Positions 8,658 through 17,603 of a stretch of DNA of 64,000 nt are shown here, one piece after another. Origin of the DNA: Mucilaginibacter pedocola (GTDB lineage: Bacteria > Bacteroidota > Bacteroidia > Sphingobacteriales > Sphingobacteriaceae); assembly GCF_002013915.1 (NCBI RefSeq), contig NZ_MBTF01000003.1, positions 62,001-126,000 of the forward strand. The letters run 5' to 3'. Under the pieces are notes generated by a model. That model saw only the letters and a list, made by a program, of their open reading frames with translations. It did no database searches and had not been told where the DNA came from. The number at the start of each line of letters is the position of its first letter. Position 1 is the stretch's first letter. Both the position numbers and the translations under genes were made by a program.

Positions 8658-10691
8658 ATGAAGAAAAATATAGCGCTGGGCCTTGTGCTTGGCTTATGTG
8701 CATCGCTTAGCCTGAAGGCGCAAAGCCCCTGGGTAATAAAAGCCGATAAGATAGACCCTGCAAACTATTACGGTATTACGGTTGCCAATGGTATGATAGG
8801 GGTGGTATCGTCGCCGGAGCCATTTAAGGTTAAGAACGTGGTACTTGCCGGTGCTTATGACCAATATGGCCGCGGGCGGGTGAGTAACTTTTTGAATAGC
8901 TTTAACCTGCTGAATATGTACTTAGAGGTTGATGGCCGCCGCATTGACGCCAAAATGGTAAGCAACTTTAGGCAGGAACTGGATATGCAGCACGCCGCCA
9001 TGACCACTACTTTCGATTATGGCGATAAAGCGACCATCAAATACACCTACTACTCGTTAAGGCAATTACCGTTTACCGTTTTGATGGATGTGGCTGTTAC
9101 CGCCAAAAAGCCCATCAATATTACGGCTGCCAGCGTAATGGAAGCCCCCGATGCGCTGAAACAGGTAGAGAACTATTATAACGAGATAGATAGGCCGCAT
9201 GTAACCATCAGCTTGCTTACCTCAACAGCTAAAAGCCCTACCGGGAAGCTGCAGCTTTGTGCATCAACATCGTTTTTGTTTAACGAAGAGCACGGCAAAG
9301 AGCCCCGCGTGATACACGAAATGTGGGATAACAACATGCACCTGATGAAGTTTAGCCACAAAATGGATGCAGGGCAGACTTACAGCTACGGTGTAACCGG
9401 TTCGTCCATAACCTCCGCACATCACCCCGACCCATTGAACGAAGCTGAGCGCTTAACCATTTTTGCTTTGCTGGAAGGCAAAGACAGGCTAATTAAATTC
9501 CACAACCAGGCTTGGGATAAATTGTGGGAAAGCGATATACAAATAGAAGGCGATGCACAGGCACAGCAGGATGTGCACAGCATGCTGTACCACCTTTACT
9601 CGTTCTCGCGCGAGGGGACAGCCTTGTCGCCATCGCCAATGGGTCTCTCGGGTTTAGGTTACAACGGCCACGTATTTTGGGATACCGACCTGTGGATGTA
9701 TCCTGCCATGCTGGTGCTGCATCCCGAAATTGCCCGCTCGATGGTGGAATACCGTTTTGAGCGTTTAGAGAATGCCCGCAAGAATGCTTTTTCGCACGGG
9801 TTTAAAGGGGCGATGTTCCCATGGGAAAGTGCGGATAGCGGGGTAGAGGAGACGCCTGTTTGGGCGCTGAGCGGCCCCTTCGAACATCATATTACCGCCG
9901 ACGTGGCCAACGCCGCCTGGAATTATTACTGTGTAACGCAGGATAAAGAATGGCTGCGCGAAAAAGGCTGGCCCATACTACAAGCCACTGCCGATTTTTG
10001 GACAAGCCGTGTAGAACGCAACGGCCGCGGCCACTACGATATCAAGAACGTGGTAGCAGCCGACGAGTGGGCCGAGAATATAGATAACAATGCCTTCACC
10101 AACGCTGCAGCACAGGTGAACCTTAAGAATGCCACCGCCGCCGCCAAAATATTGGGCCTAAGCGCCAACCCCGATTGGATGAACGTAGCCAATAACATCC
10201 CTATTCTGAAGATGGATAACGGCGTAACCGCCGAGTTTGCCACCTACAAAGGCGAAGGCATTAAACAAGCCGACGTAAACCTGTTAGCCTACCCGCTAAA
10301 AACCATCACCGATCCCGCACAAATAAGAAAAGACTTAGAGTACTACGAAACCCGCGTACCAAACGAAGGCACTCCGGCCATGACGCAAGGCGTTTTCGCC
10401 CTGTTATACGCTCGCTTAGGCAATGGCGAAAAGGCTTATCATTGGTTTAAAGATGCCTACGAACCAAACCTTAACCCGCCCTTCCGTGTAATAGCCGAAA
10501 CAAAAGGCGGCACCAACCCATACTTCGCGACCGGCGCAGGTGGCATTATACAGGCTATGGTGATGGGCTTCGGAGGGATAGATATCACGCCAACAGGCAT
10601 CACCCAAGTGAAAAGTAAACTCCCGCCTAACTGGAAATCGTTGAAGATAAGCGGGGTAGGGGTTAATAAGGTGACTTATACGGTGAAGTAG
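8658..10691 (+). CDS. Secreted glycoside hydrolase family 65-type enzyme
   Basis: A 677-residue protein with a clear signal peptide (cleavage after about SLKA, residue 22), giving a periplasmic or surface enzyme. The central (alpha/alpha)6 barrel is recognised by the FWDTDLWMYPAMLVLHPEIA segment near 340 and by ADEWAENIDNNAFTN near 470, where the Glu of family 65 acts as catalytic acid. This architecture matches bacterial GH65 and PGGHG/ATHL1-like alpha-glucosidases. Together with the trehalase on the other side of the transposase, it suggests alpha-glucoside use (trehalose, kojibiose or glucosyl-galactose). Hydrolase versus phosphorylase cannot be decided from sequence alone; export favours hydrolase. 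Confidence 0.85.
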   Translation: MKKNIALGLVLGLCASLSLKAQSPWVIKADKIDPANYYGITVANGMIGVVSSPEPFKVKNVVLAGAYDQYGRGRVSNFLNSFNLLNMYLEVDGRRIDAKMVSNFRQELDMQHAAMTTTFDYGDKATIKYTYYSLRQLPFTVLMDVAVTAKKPINITAASVMEAPDALKQVENYYNEIDRPHVTISLLTSTAKSPTGKLQLCASTSFLFNEEHGKEPRVIHEMWDNNMHLMKFSHKMDAGQTYSYGVTGSSITSAHHPDPLNEAERLTIFALLEGKDRLIKFHNQAWDKLWESDIQIEGDAQAQQDVHSMLYHLYSFSREGTALSPSPMGLSGLGYNGHVFWDTDLWMYPAMLVLHPEIARSMVEYRFERLENARKNAFSHGFKGAMFPWESADSGVEETPVWALSGPFEHHITADVANAAWNYYCVTQDKEWLREKGWPILQATADFWTSRVERNGRGHYDIKNVVAADEWAENIDNNAFTNAAAQVNLKNATAAAKILGLSANPDWMNVANNIPILKMDNGVTAEFATYKGEGIKQADVNLLAYPLKTITDPAQIRKDLEYYETRVPNEGTPAMTQGVFALLYARLGNGEKAYHWFKDAYEPNLNPPFRVIAETKGGTNPYFATGAGGIIQAMVMGFGGIDITPTGITQVKSKLPPNWKSLKISGVGVNKVTYTVK

Positions 10692-10726
10692 TGTCCGCTT
10701 TTGGTTTGCGATTGGGGACAATAACT

Positions 10727-10757
10727 GGTCTAAGTTTAGCGAAGCGTAACTTAGACC
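10727..10757. repeat. REP-like palindrome, copy 1
   Basis: Perfect 10-base arms GGTCTAAGTT (10727-10736) and AACTTAGACC (10748-10757) around an 11-base loop. It lies upstream of the RAYT transposase gene and recurs twice downstream of it. Confidence 0.85.
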
Positions 10758-10766
10758 TAAAACACG

Positions 10767-10783
10767 GCAAGCATTCTGCTTGC
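10767..10783. repeat. Short palindrome GCAAGCA-n3-TGCTTGC
   Basis: Seven-base perfect inverted repeat just before the transposase start. A related, longer version (10 of 11 bases paired) is at 11394-11417 behind the gene, so both flanks carry the same two-palindrome module. Confidence 0.7.
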
Positions 10784-10794
10784 GGAACACGACA

Positions 10795-11346
10795 ATGGGG
10801 AGAAAATACAAATTCCACGAGAACGACAGCCTTTACTTTGTAAGTTTTGCAACGGTGAATTGGGTGGATGTATTTACGCGCCGAATTTATTGTGATATTA
10901 TTGTTGATAGCCTGAAGTACTGTATTGAGAAGAAAGGACTGGAGCTATACGCATGGTGCATCATGTCCAACCATGTACATCTTATTATTAGTACTGAGAA
11001 AGGTAATTTATCGGATATTTTTCGGGATATGAAAAGGCATACCTCTAAAGCTATTTTAAAGGCCATTGAAGAGAATGCACAGGAAAGCCGAAGGGAATGG
11101 ATGCTTTGGATGTTTAAACGGGCAGGGCAACACAATCCAAATAATGAGGTGTATCAGTTCTGGCAACAAAATAATCATCCGATAGAATTGTCGACCAACG
11201 AAATGATGCAGCAACGGCTTGATTATTTGCACAACAATCCAGTGGAATCCGGTTGTGTAGAATATCCGCCTGAATATCTGTATAGTAGCGCAAAGGATTA
11301 TTACACAGATCAACCTGGCTTGTTGCCGATAATTTTAATAAGTTGA
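10795..11346 (+). CDS. REP-associated tyrosine transposase (RAYT, Y1_Tnp/IS200-like)
   Basis: An HUH single-strand nuclease of the RAYT group, 183 residues from ATG 10795; a TTG at 10780 would place the start inside a palindrome and is less likely. The metal-binding HUH motif is seen as HVHLII near residue 60, preceded by AWCIMSN, and the catalytic tyrosine lies in QRLDYLHNNPVE near residue 142. RAYTs are single-copy domesticated relatives of IS200/IS605 enzymes that mobilise REP palindromes. Here palindromes flank the gene on both sides, forming a REPtron-like unit between a GH65 gene and a trehalase gene. The reading frame is intact. Confidence 0.9.
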   Translation: MGRKYKFHENDSLYFVSFATVNWVDVFTRRIYCDIIVDSLKYCIEKKGLELYAWCIMSNHVHLIISTEKGNLSDIFRDMKRHTSKAILKAIEENAQESRREWMLWMFKRAGQHNPNNEVYQFWQQNNHPIELSTNEMMQQRLDYLHNNPVESGCVEYPPEYLYSSAKDYYTDQPGLLPIILIS

Positions 11347-11357
11347 AAAGAATTCCT

Positions 11358-11388
11358 GGTCTAAGTTTAGCGAAGTCTAACTTGGACC
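11358..11388. repeat. REP-like palindrome, copy 2 (direct)
   Basis: GGTCTAAGTT (11358-11367) and AACTTGGACC (11379-11388), pairing at 9 of 10 positions, in the same orientation as copy 1. It begins 11 bases after the transposase stop. Confidence 0.8.
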
Positions 11389-11393
11389 TAAAT

Positions 11394-11417
11394 CTTCGTA
11401 AGCACCTGCTTGCGAAG
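11394..11417. repeat. Palindrome CTTCGTAAGCA/TGCTTGCGAAG
   Basis: Two 11-base arms (11394-11404 and 11407-11417) pair at 10 of 11 positions with a 2-base gap. It matches the shorter palindrome before the transposase. Confidence 0.75.
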
Positions 11418-11482
11418 CACAGTTATGGATACGGCAGTTTGCAATGGGCAGTTCCGTTAAGCTGAAAGCTTAAACAATTTTA

Positions 11483-11513
11483 GGTCTAAGTTACGCTTTG
11501 CTAAACTTAGACC
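11483..11513. repeat. REP-like palindrome, copy 3 (inverted)
   Basis: GGTCTAAGTT (11483-11492) and AACTTAGACC (11504-11513), perfectly paired. The loop is the reverse complement of the copy 1 loop except for one base, so this copy faces the opposite way. Confidence 0.8.
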
Positions 11514-11531
11514 AGTGTTCGGGCTGATAAC

Positions 11532-13106
11532 TTATTCCCCCTTCTTCTCCTCAAAATTATAACTGTTCATCAACTTTAAAAGCACCCCATTCGTCCAGCC
11601 GAAACCGTCTTGCAGGGGGTATTCGCCGCCGCCTGCCGTTAGGCTGGTATCTACCACGTTATATTTCTCTAATAGCTTTCCGGTCTGCTTAAATACCCGG
11701 ATGTTGAGGGTCATCCAGCGGGTGGCTATGTCTTTGGCCAGTGCGTGATAGTTATAGTTCTCTAAGCCATCTATAGCAATATATTGCAATGGTGCCCAGC
11801 CGTTAGGGGCATCCCATTGCTGCCCGCTGAAGTTGAGCGTGGTTACCAGTCCGCCCGGTTTCAGAAAGTTGGCTTTGATACCATCTGCAACTTTTTTTGC
11901 CTGTACAGCGGTAGCAATTTTAAATTCGAGCGGGAAAGTACCTGCCAGCGTAGGGATGGCGCTCTTTTGGTTATTGGTCCAGTTATAGTCCACAAACCAA
12001 GCTGTTTTTTCGTTCCAGCAATATTTCAGGATAGCTTTTTTGCGGGCAGCTGCTTTGGCGGTGTAGATTTTATATTGCGCCGTATTGCCTTTTACCTGGT
12101 AGCTACGGGCAATAGTTAGCTCCATGTTATACATCAGGCAGTTCAGGTCTACAGGTACCAGGTCGGTAGTTTGTATAGTGCCAATTTTTGCCGGGTCGGT
12201 AAACCAGCGGCTGCTAAAGTCCCAGCCCGAAGCTGCCCCCGCGCGGATGTGATGGTAAAACTCTGGCAGCGGCGTTTTGGTGGTTTTGGCGGCATCCACA
12301 TCTTTTATATACGATTCTTCGCGTGGTTGGTCGCTCTCGTCCCAATAGCGGTTCAGCAGCGTGCCATCGGGCATGCGCACTGCACGGTGAGTGGCTTTGC
12401 CTTTGGCTAAAGTTGCTCCGCCAAGCATCCAGTAATTATATTCTTTGATGAGTTGAGGCTGGTATTTGGTGTAAATGGTATTGCCCTCGCTTTTGGCCAG
12501 CAGGTTCACCATCATGGCGAAGAAGGGCGGCTGGGAGCGGGTGAGGTAGTAAGCGCGGTTGCCGTTAGGTATAAAGCCGTAGGTATCTATCAGGTATGCA
12601 AAGTTATCTACCATGTTCTCGATAACCTTTTCCTGGTGGCTTTGCTGCAGGCCCAGCATGGTAAAATAGCTATCCCAATAATATATTTCGCGGAAGCGGC
12701 CGCCCGGCACAATGTAAGGGTTGGGCAAGGCGGCTAATGACGATAGCTTGCTGCCCGCATCGGGCTTGCGCTGCAACACCTGCCAAAGCGTATCTATATG
12801 TTTGCGAATACCTTCTTCGATATTGGTTTGAAACGCATGCGTAGGTGAGGCCGGCGGCGTAAAGTTAAACAGCACGAATTCCTTCAGGTTGAAGCCGGTT
12901 TTACCCTTTTGCTCGTTGAACGATTTCATGATCTGGCTCGGCTCGTACTTGGGTGTACAATCCACAAAAGTTTTATTGTCAGGGAATATATCCGACGATT
13001 GCACCGCCTCGAACAAGCCCGGGAACAATTGGCGCGGTGTTTTCTGCTGGGCATGCGCGTAAGTGCCGGCGAAGGCCAAAGCGATCAGAATGATTTTTTT
13101 AAGCAT
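11532..13106 (-). CDS. treA: Periplasmic trehalase (GH37)
   Basis: Hydrolyses alpha,alpha-trehalose to two glucose. The 524-residue protein has a signal peptide (cleavage near YAHA, residue 19), so it acts in the periplasm. Family signature 1, PGGRFREIYYWDSY, is at 134-147 and signature 2, QWDAPNGWAPLQ, starts at about 430. The catalytic acid is expected in ASGWDFSSRW near 295 and the base Glu in AGGGEYPLQDGFGW near 495, both intact. Length is normal for GH37. The gene is convergent with the transposase and shares the locus with the GH65-type enzyme, pointing to alpha-glucoside catabolism. Confidence 0.93.
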   Translation of the reverse strand: MLKKIILIALAFAGTYAHAQQKTPRQLFPGLFEAVQSSDIFPDNKTFVDCTPKYEPSQIMKSFNEQKGKTGFNLKEFVLFNFTPPASPTHAFQTNIEEGIRKHIDTLWQVLQRKPDAGSKLSSLAALPNPYIVPGGRFREIYYWDSYFTMLGLQQSHQEKVIENMVDNFAYLIDTYGFIPNGNRAYYLTRSQPPFFAMMVNLLAKSEGNTIYTKYQPQLIKEYNYWMLGGATLAKGKATHRAVRMPDGTLLNRYWDESDQPREESYIKDVDAAKTTKTPLPEFYHHIRAGAASGWDFSSRWFTDPAKIGTIQTTDLVPVDLNCLMYNMELTIARSYQVKGNTAQYKIYTAKAAARKKAILKYCWNEKTAWFVDYNWTNNQKSAIPTLAGTFPLEFKIATAVQAKKVADGIKANFLKPGGLVTTLNFSGQQWDAPNGWAPLQYIAIDGLENYNYHALAKDIATRWMTLNIRVFKQTGKLLEKYNVVDTSLTAGGGEYPLQDGFGWTNGVLLKLMNSYNFEEKKGE

Positions 13107-13175
13107 AGGATAGCCGTTTATATTGGTACTAACGAGCTATAAAATTAAGATATTATGCTTTAAACACAAGCTTTT

Positions 13176-13844
13176 TTAAGCGTTGTTGCCGACGGATTTC
13201 GGAGGATTCTGCAGCTTTAGGAAACGGTTGGTTATGAGGAATATGATATACACAAAAACCGGGGCAGCCAGTACATCAATGGTGTAGTGGATATGTTGGA
13301 TAAGTAGCAATACCATAACGCTTATGGTAGCGATAAAACTGATGATTTTATCCCTTCGTTTTTCGAGGCAGAGGAAAACCAGCACCATGGTAGAGGTATG
13401 CCCGCTGTAGAAAAGATCTTTCGTTATAACCTTGTTCCCATAGAAAATACCGGAGATAGGATCTATAAGATAAACCATACCATGCGGCGGGTTTAGCGCG
13501 AATAGCAGGATAGTGGCCATGCGGGTAAGGTTCACAAAAAACAGCGTCCAGGCGTATCTGATGTAGATATTGGGGTTGTATAACGCGCGCGATACGATAA
13601 GCCCGCCCATGCCCCAGATAAGTGCAAAAATAATGATGGATACGTTGTATGAGGGGATGCGCGCCAACAGCCAGTCGTTTAGCACCACGCCATTGCGTTT
13701 TTCGATGTAACCGAAAAAGAAAGGCATGCCCGATAAAATAAAGATGGTAACTACAGATGCCAGCAGTATTTTTGAACGGGTTTTAGGCTCCTGCAGGGCC
13801 TCTACCCAAATCTCTTTAATGGTACGTTTATTATTTTGCTGCAC
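13176..13844 (-). CDS. PAP2_C / sphingomyelin-synthase-like integral membrane enzyme
   Basis: A polytopic membrane protein of about 222 residues. It has the lipid phosphate motifs of the PAP2_C (sphingomyelin synthase-related) group: YSGHTS near the middle and HIHYTIDV towards the C-terminus, where His, His and Asp form the catalytic triad. Eukaryotic members move phospho-headgroups onto ceramide. Many Sphingobacteriaceae make sphingolipids, so a ceramide headgroup transferase or lipid phosphatase is plausible but unproven. I place the start at GTG 13844 because an upstream TTG (13892) would precede a TAnnTTTG promoter box at 13878-13871. Confidence 0.7.
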   Translation of the reverse strand: MQQNNKRTIKEIWVEALQEPKTRSKILLASVVTIFILSGMPFFFGYIEKRNGVVLNDWLLARIPSYNVSIIIFALIWGMGGLIVSRALYNPNIYIRYAWTLFFVNLTRMATILLFALNPPHGMVYLIDPISGIFYGNKVITKDLFYSGHTSTMVLVFLCLEKRRDKIISFIATISVMVLLLIQHIHYTIDVLAAPVFVYIIFLITNRFLKLQNPPKSVGNNA

Positions 13845-13870
13845 TACTAATGCTCGAATTATCAGGGCTG

Positions 13871-13878
13871 CAAAGTTA
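13871..13878 (-). promoter_or_regulatory. Bacteroidota -7 box (TAACTTTG)
   Basis: An exact TAnnTTTG match on the minus strand, 27 bases before the GTG chosen for the PAP2_C gene. No convincing -33 TTG was seen. Confidence 0.45.
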
Positions 13879-14018
13879 AAAATTAGTGCCAATATTAAGC
13901 AGGAGTTACATTAATATTAGATTAGAATGCAGTGTGGCGCGTTTTGCTATGTTTAACGCACTATATTTTCGATAGCCGTTAAAAAATCGTACCTTAAAGG
14001 CACATTTAACTGATCGGT

Positions 14019-15365
14019 TTGGAAAAAGTAGACACATCGCAGCTCAAAAAGGTGCTAAAACCTGTCCATTTGTGGGCAATAGCCGTAGGATTGGTTATCA
14101 GCGGCGAATATTTCGGTTGGAATTTTGGTTGGGATGTTTCGGGTACTATCGGCTTTCTGATCGCTACCATCATAGTTACGGTTATGTACGTAACTTTCAT
14201 TTTCAGCTATACCGAACTCACCACTTCTATACCTCATGCAGGCGGCGCGTTTGCCTATGCTTATCGTGCCATTGGGCCAATAGGCGGATTAATAGCAGGC
14301 TATGCCACTCTCATAGATTTTTTATTAGCTACGCCGGCCATCGCTTTTTCGTTGGGGAGTTATGTGCACTTTTTGCATCCGGGCATTGGCGTGCTGCAGG
14401 CGGCGGTAACATTTAACATCGCTTTTATCCTGTTGAACATTTCTGGCGTAAAGGAGTCGGCTACATTTTCAGTTTTCATTACCATTTTGGCCGTAGGCGA
14501 ATTATTGATGTTTATGGGCATAGTTGGCCCACATTTTAAAATGGATAATTTCATGAGTAATCCCATGCCTTTTGGCTGGAGCGGCGTTTTTGCGGCTTTG
14601 CCCTTTGCGGTATGGTTTTATTTGGCCATAGAAGGCGTTGCCATGGTGGCCGAAGAAGTGAAAGACCCTAGGCGGAACATTCCCCGTGGTTATATTTATG
14701 CTTTGGCAACGCTGGTGTTTTTGGCATTAGGCGTAATGATACTAACCGGCGGCGTTACCGATTGGCGCAAACTCAGCAAACTCGATTATCCTCTTCCTGA
14801 AGCTATTGGCATCGTTTTAGGCAAAGGCAGCGGACTAACGCAGATATTTGCCAGCATAGGCCTGTTCGGGTTGATAGCTTCCATACATGGCACCATATTG
14901 GCCTCATCCCGCCAGGTGTTCGCCATGGCCCGCAGCGGATATCTGCCAAAAGGATTGGCAAGTGTGAACAGCAGGTTTAAAACGCCACATTGGGCTATTG
15001 TTGTTGGCGGGCTTATCAGTTTTATTGCGCTGTTTACCAGCAATACGAGCGATATTTTGGTACTATCGGTAATGGGAGCAGTTACGATGTATATGATGAG
15101 CATGATAAGTTTATTTATGCTTCGCAAAAAGGAACCAAATTTAGAGCGTCCATTCGCCGCGGTGTTTTACCCGGTATTCCCGGCAATAGCGCTGGTGATA
15201 TCTGCGGTTTGCCTGTTGGCTATAATGTATTATAATTTAAAAATAAGCCTGGTATTTTATGCCGGACTGGGTATAGCGCTGGCAGTGTTCGTTTTATTAA
15301 ACAAGCATAAAGCAAAAATTATGGACGATGAGATGCTAAATGGGCCGCAAGCTATTTCGCTTTAA
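14019..15365 (+). CDS. eat: Ethanolamine permease (APC family)
   Basis: A 448-residue amino acid-polyamine-organocation transporter with about 12 hydrophobic segments. The N-terminal VGLVISGEYFGWNFGW stretch and the internal IEGVAMVAEEVKDPRRNIPRG segment are typical of the ethanolamine permease subgroup. The function is supported by the next two genes, which encode both subunits of ethanolamine ammonia-lyase. The start codon appears to be TTG at 14019; no in-frame ATG precedes the first conserved segment. The likely role is import of ethanolamine as a nitrogen and carbon source. Confidence 0.88.
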   Translation: MEKVDTSQLKKVLKPVHLWAIAVGLVISGEYFGWNFGWDVSGTIGFLIATIIVTVMYVTFIFSYTELTTSIPHAGGAFAYAYRAIGPIGGLIAGYATLIDFLLATPAIAFSLGSYVHFLHPGIGVLQAAVTFNIAFILLNISGVKESATFSVFITILAVGELLMFMGIVGPHFKMDNFMSNPMPFGWSGVFAALPFAVWFYLAIEGVAMVAEEVKDPRRNIPRGYIYALATLVFLALGVMILTGGVTDWRKLSKLDYPLPEAIGIVLGKGSGLTQIFASIGLFGLIASIHGTILASSRQVFAMARSGYLPKGLASVNSRFKTPHWAIVVGGLISFIALFTSNTSDILVLSVMGAVTMYMMSMISLFMLRKKEPNLERPFAAVFYPVFPAIALVISAVCLLAIMYYNLKISLVFYAGLGIALAVFVLLNKHKAKIMDDEMLNGPQAISL

Positions 15366-15405
15366 AACCATTCACCACTCACTAATTACTACTCACCAGA
15401 AAAAC

Positions 15406-16791
15406 ATGTACCGCCATACTATCCTCGGCAAAGTTTATAGCTTTGGTTCTCTTCGCGAGTTGCTGGCTAAAGCTTCTCCGCATCGCACGGGTGATGTGCT
15501 GGCCGGGGTGAATGCTACCAGTTACGAGGAAAGGGTTGCTGCGCAGATAACCCTTTCGGATGTACCGCTCACCGACTTTTTGAACGAGGCGGTTATACCT
15601 TATGAAACAGACGAAGTAACGCGGCTGATCATCGATAGCCACGATAAAGAAGCTTTCAAACTCATCAGCCACTTGACCGTGGGTGGCCTGCGCGATTGGC
15701 TGCTGCTGGAAGAAACTAATGCCGCCATATTAAAAAGTATTGAGGATGCACTAACGCCCGAAATGGTAGCGGCCGTATCAAAGATAATGCGCAATCAGGA
15801 CCTCATAGCGGTAGCGAAAAAATGCGAAGTAATTACCCGTTTCCGCAACACTATTGGCTTGAAGGGGCACTTTGCTACTCGCCTGCAGCCCAACCACCCA
15901 ACCGACGATCCGCGTGGTATCGCCGCCAGCCTGCTCGAGGGTTTGTTATATGGTAGTGGGGATGCTTGCATTGGTATAAACCCCGCTACAGATAGCCCGG
16001 CCGCTGTACTGAAGATAGTGATGCTGATTGACCAATTGCGCGAACAATTTGATATCCCCACACAATCCTGTGTACTCAGCCACATTACTACTACGCTGGA
16101 GTTAGTGATTAAGGGGGCACCGATAGATCTCTGTTTTCAATCTATAGCCGGTACGGAAAAGGCGAACGCCAGTTTTGGTATTAATTTATCCCTGGTACAG
16201 GAAGCTTACGAAGCAACACTTTCGCTTAAACGCGGTACCATCGGCCAAAATGTGATGTATTTTGAAACGGGGCAGGGGAGTTGCCTTTCGGCTAATGCTC
16301 ATTTCGGGCTTGATCAGCAAACCTGCGAGGCAAGGGCTTATGCGGTGGCTAAGAGATTTAAACCACTGTTGGTAAACTCGGTAGTAGGTTTTATTGGTCC
16401 GGAGTATTTATACGACGGGAAGCAGATCACCCGCGCTGCTTTGGAGGATCATTTTTGCGGCAAACTACTGGGTCTGCCCATGGGGATGGATATTTGTTAC
16501 ACCAACCATGCCGAAGCCGACCAGGACGATATGGATAACCTGCTTACCTTGCTTGGCGTGGCGGGCTGTAATTTTATAATGGGTGTGCCCGGCTCTGATG
16601 ATATTATGCTGAACTACCAGAGCACTTCCTTCCACGATGCTTTGTACCTGCGCAAAGTACTGGGCTATAAACCGGCGCCCGAGTTTGAGCAGTGGCTGCT
16701 ACGGCAGGGGATATTAGATGACGATGGTAATATCCTGAAGGGAGCAAGCGAAAGATTGTTGAACAAAACCGGGCAGCTATGGCTAAGTTGA
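15406..16791 (+). CDS. eutB: Ethanolamine ammonia-lyase large subunit
   Basis: Catalytic (alpha) subunit of the adenosylcobalamin-dependent enzyme that splits ethanolamine into acetaldehyde and ammonia. It has 461 residues from ATG 15406, which matches the family; an upstream ATG at 15340 lies inside the permease gene and gives an unlikely tail. The conserved block LQPNHPTDDPRGIAAS followed by LLYGSGDACIGINP lies near 165-200. The gene sits 40 bases after the permease and overlaps eutC by 13 bases, so the three form an operon. Activity would need B12 supply; no B12 or shell-protein genes are nearby. Confidence 0.95.
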   Translation: MYRHTILGKVYSFGSLRELLAKASPHRTGDVLAGVNATSYEERVAAQITLSDVPLTDFLNEAVIPYETDEVTRLIIDSHDKEAFKLISHLTVGGLRDWLLLEETNAAILKSIEDALTPEMVAAVSKIMRNQDLIAVAKKCEVITRFRNTIGLKGHFATRLQPNHPTDDPRGIAASLLEGLLYGSGDACIGINPATDSPAAVLKIVMLIDQLREQFDIPTQSCVLSHITTTLELVIKGAPIDLCFQSIAGTEKANASFGINLSLVQEAYEATLSLKRGTIGQNVMYFETGQGSCLSANAHFGLDQQTCEARAYAVAKRFKPLLVNSVVGFIGPEYLYDGKQITRAALEDHFCGKLLGLPMGMDICYTNHAEADQDDMDNLLTLLGVAGCNFIMGVPGSDDIMLNYQSTSFHDALYLRKVLGYKPAPEFEQWLLRQGILDDDGNILKGASERLLNKTGQLWLS

Positions 16792-17546
16792 TCAAACATC
16801 AGCCACACCCTGACGAGCCTCTTAACTTTTTAAAAGAGTTTACTCAAGCTCGTATAGCTTTAGGTAGCGCAGGCAGCAGCATACCCACCAAACCTGCTTT
16901 GGAGTTTAAGCTGGCCCATGCCCATGCACGTGATGCCGTATATTCGGTAATGGAAGTGGAGACCCTGGCTGATGCGCTGGAACAATTCCACCTGCCTGTT
17001 TTACACCTGTATAGCCAGGCCGCCAGTCGCGAACAATACCTGCAGCGGCCGGATCTGGGCCGCTTGCTCGACGAAACATCTGTAAACCGCCTGGCCGATC
17101 AGATAGCGAACGATGGCATAGTACTGATACTGGCCGATGGCCTATCGGCAACGGCCATCAACCAAAACGCGGTTGAATTGCTGCAACTGCTTATCCCCAA
17201 ACTACGTGCGGCCAAATTAAAACTGGCCCCGCTTTGCCTTGTAGAGCAGGGGAGAGTGGCCATTGCCGATGGTATCGCTGCTGAACTGGGCGCGTCATTA
17301 TCAGTAATTTTGATAGGCGAGCGCCCTGGATTGAGTTCGGCCGATAGTATGGGCGCTTATCTTACTTACATGCCCAAGCCCGGGCTGACCGATGATTCCC
17401 GCAATTGCATCTCCAATATCCGCCCCGAAGGTTTGCCGGTGGCACAGGCGGCCGACAAGTTGTTTTACCTGATACAAGAGTCGTTGAGCCGTAGGTTATC
17501 GGGCGTTGCCTTGAAAGATAACGAGGGACTGCTGCCTGATAAATAA
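16779..17546 (+). CDS. eutC: Ethanolamine ammonia-lyase small subunit
   Basis: Beta subunit of ethanolamine ammonia-lyase; it helps form the adenosylcobalamin site with EutB. The 255-residue length is usual for a family member without a long N-terminal targeting extension. Recognised by DGIVLILADGLSATAIN near 108-124 and IGERPGLSSADSMGAYLTY followed by DSRNCISNIRPEGLP in the C-terminal half. The short N-terminus fits a free cytosolic enzyme rather than one packed in a microcompartment. The start overlaps the end of eutB, implying translational coupling. Confidence 0.94.
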   Translation: MAKLIKHQPHPDEPLNFLKEFTQARIALGSAGSSIPTKPALEFKLAHAHARDAVYSVMEVETLADALEQFHLPVLHLYSQAASREQYLQRPDLGRLLDETSVNRLADQIANDGIVLILADGLSATAINQNAVELLQLLIPKLRAAKLKLAPLCLVEQGRVAIADGIAAELGASLSVILIGERPGLSSADSMGAYLTYMPKPGLTDDSRNCISNIRPEGLPVAQAADKLFYLIQESLSRRLSGVALKDNEGLLPDK

Positions 17547-17603
17547 TTTCAATTTGCTGCAAAGCCATAATAATGCTGTATATTACCGCATTATATCATC
17601 CCT

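Noticed and set aside
15340..15405. Longer EutB start
   Set aside because: The extra 22 residues overlap the permease gene and do not resemble EutB; ATG 15406 gives the family length.
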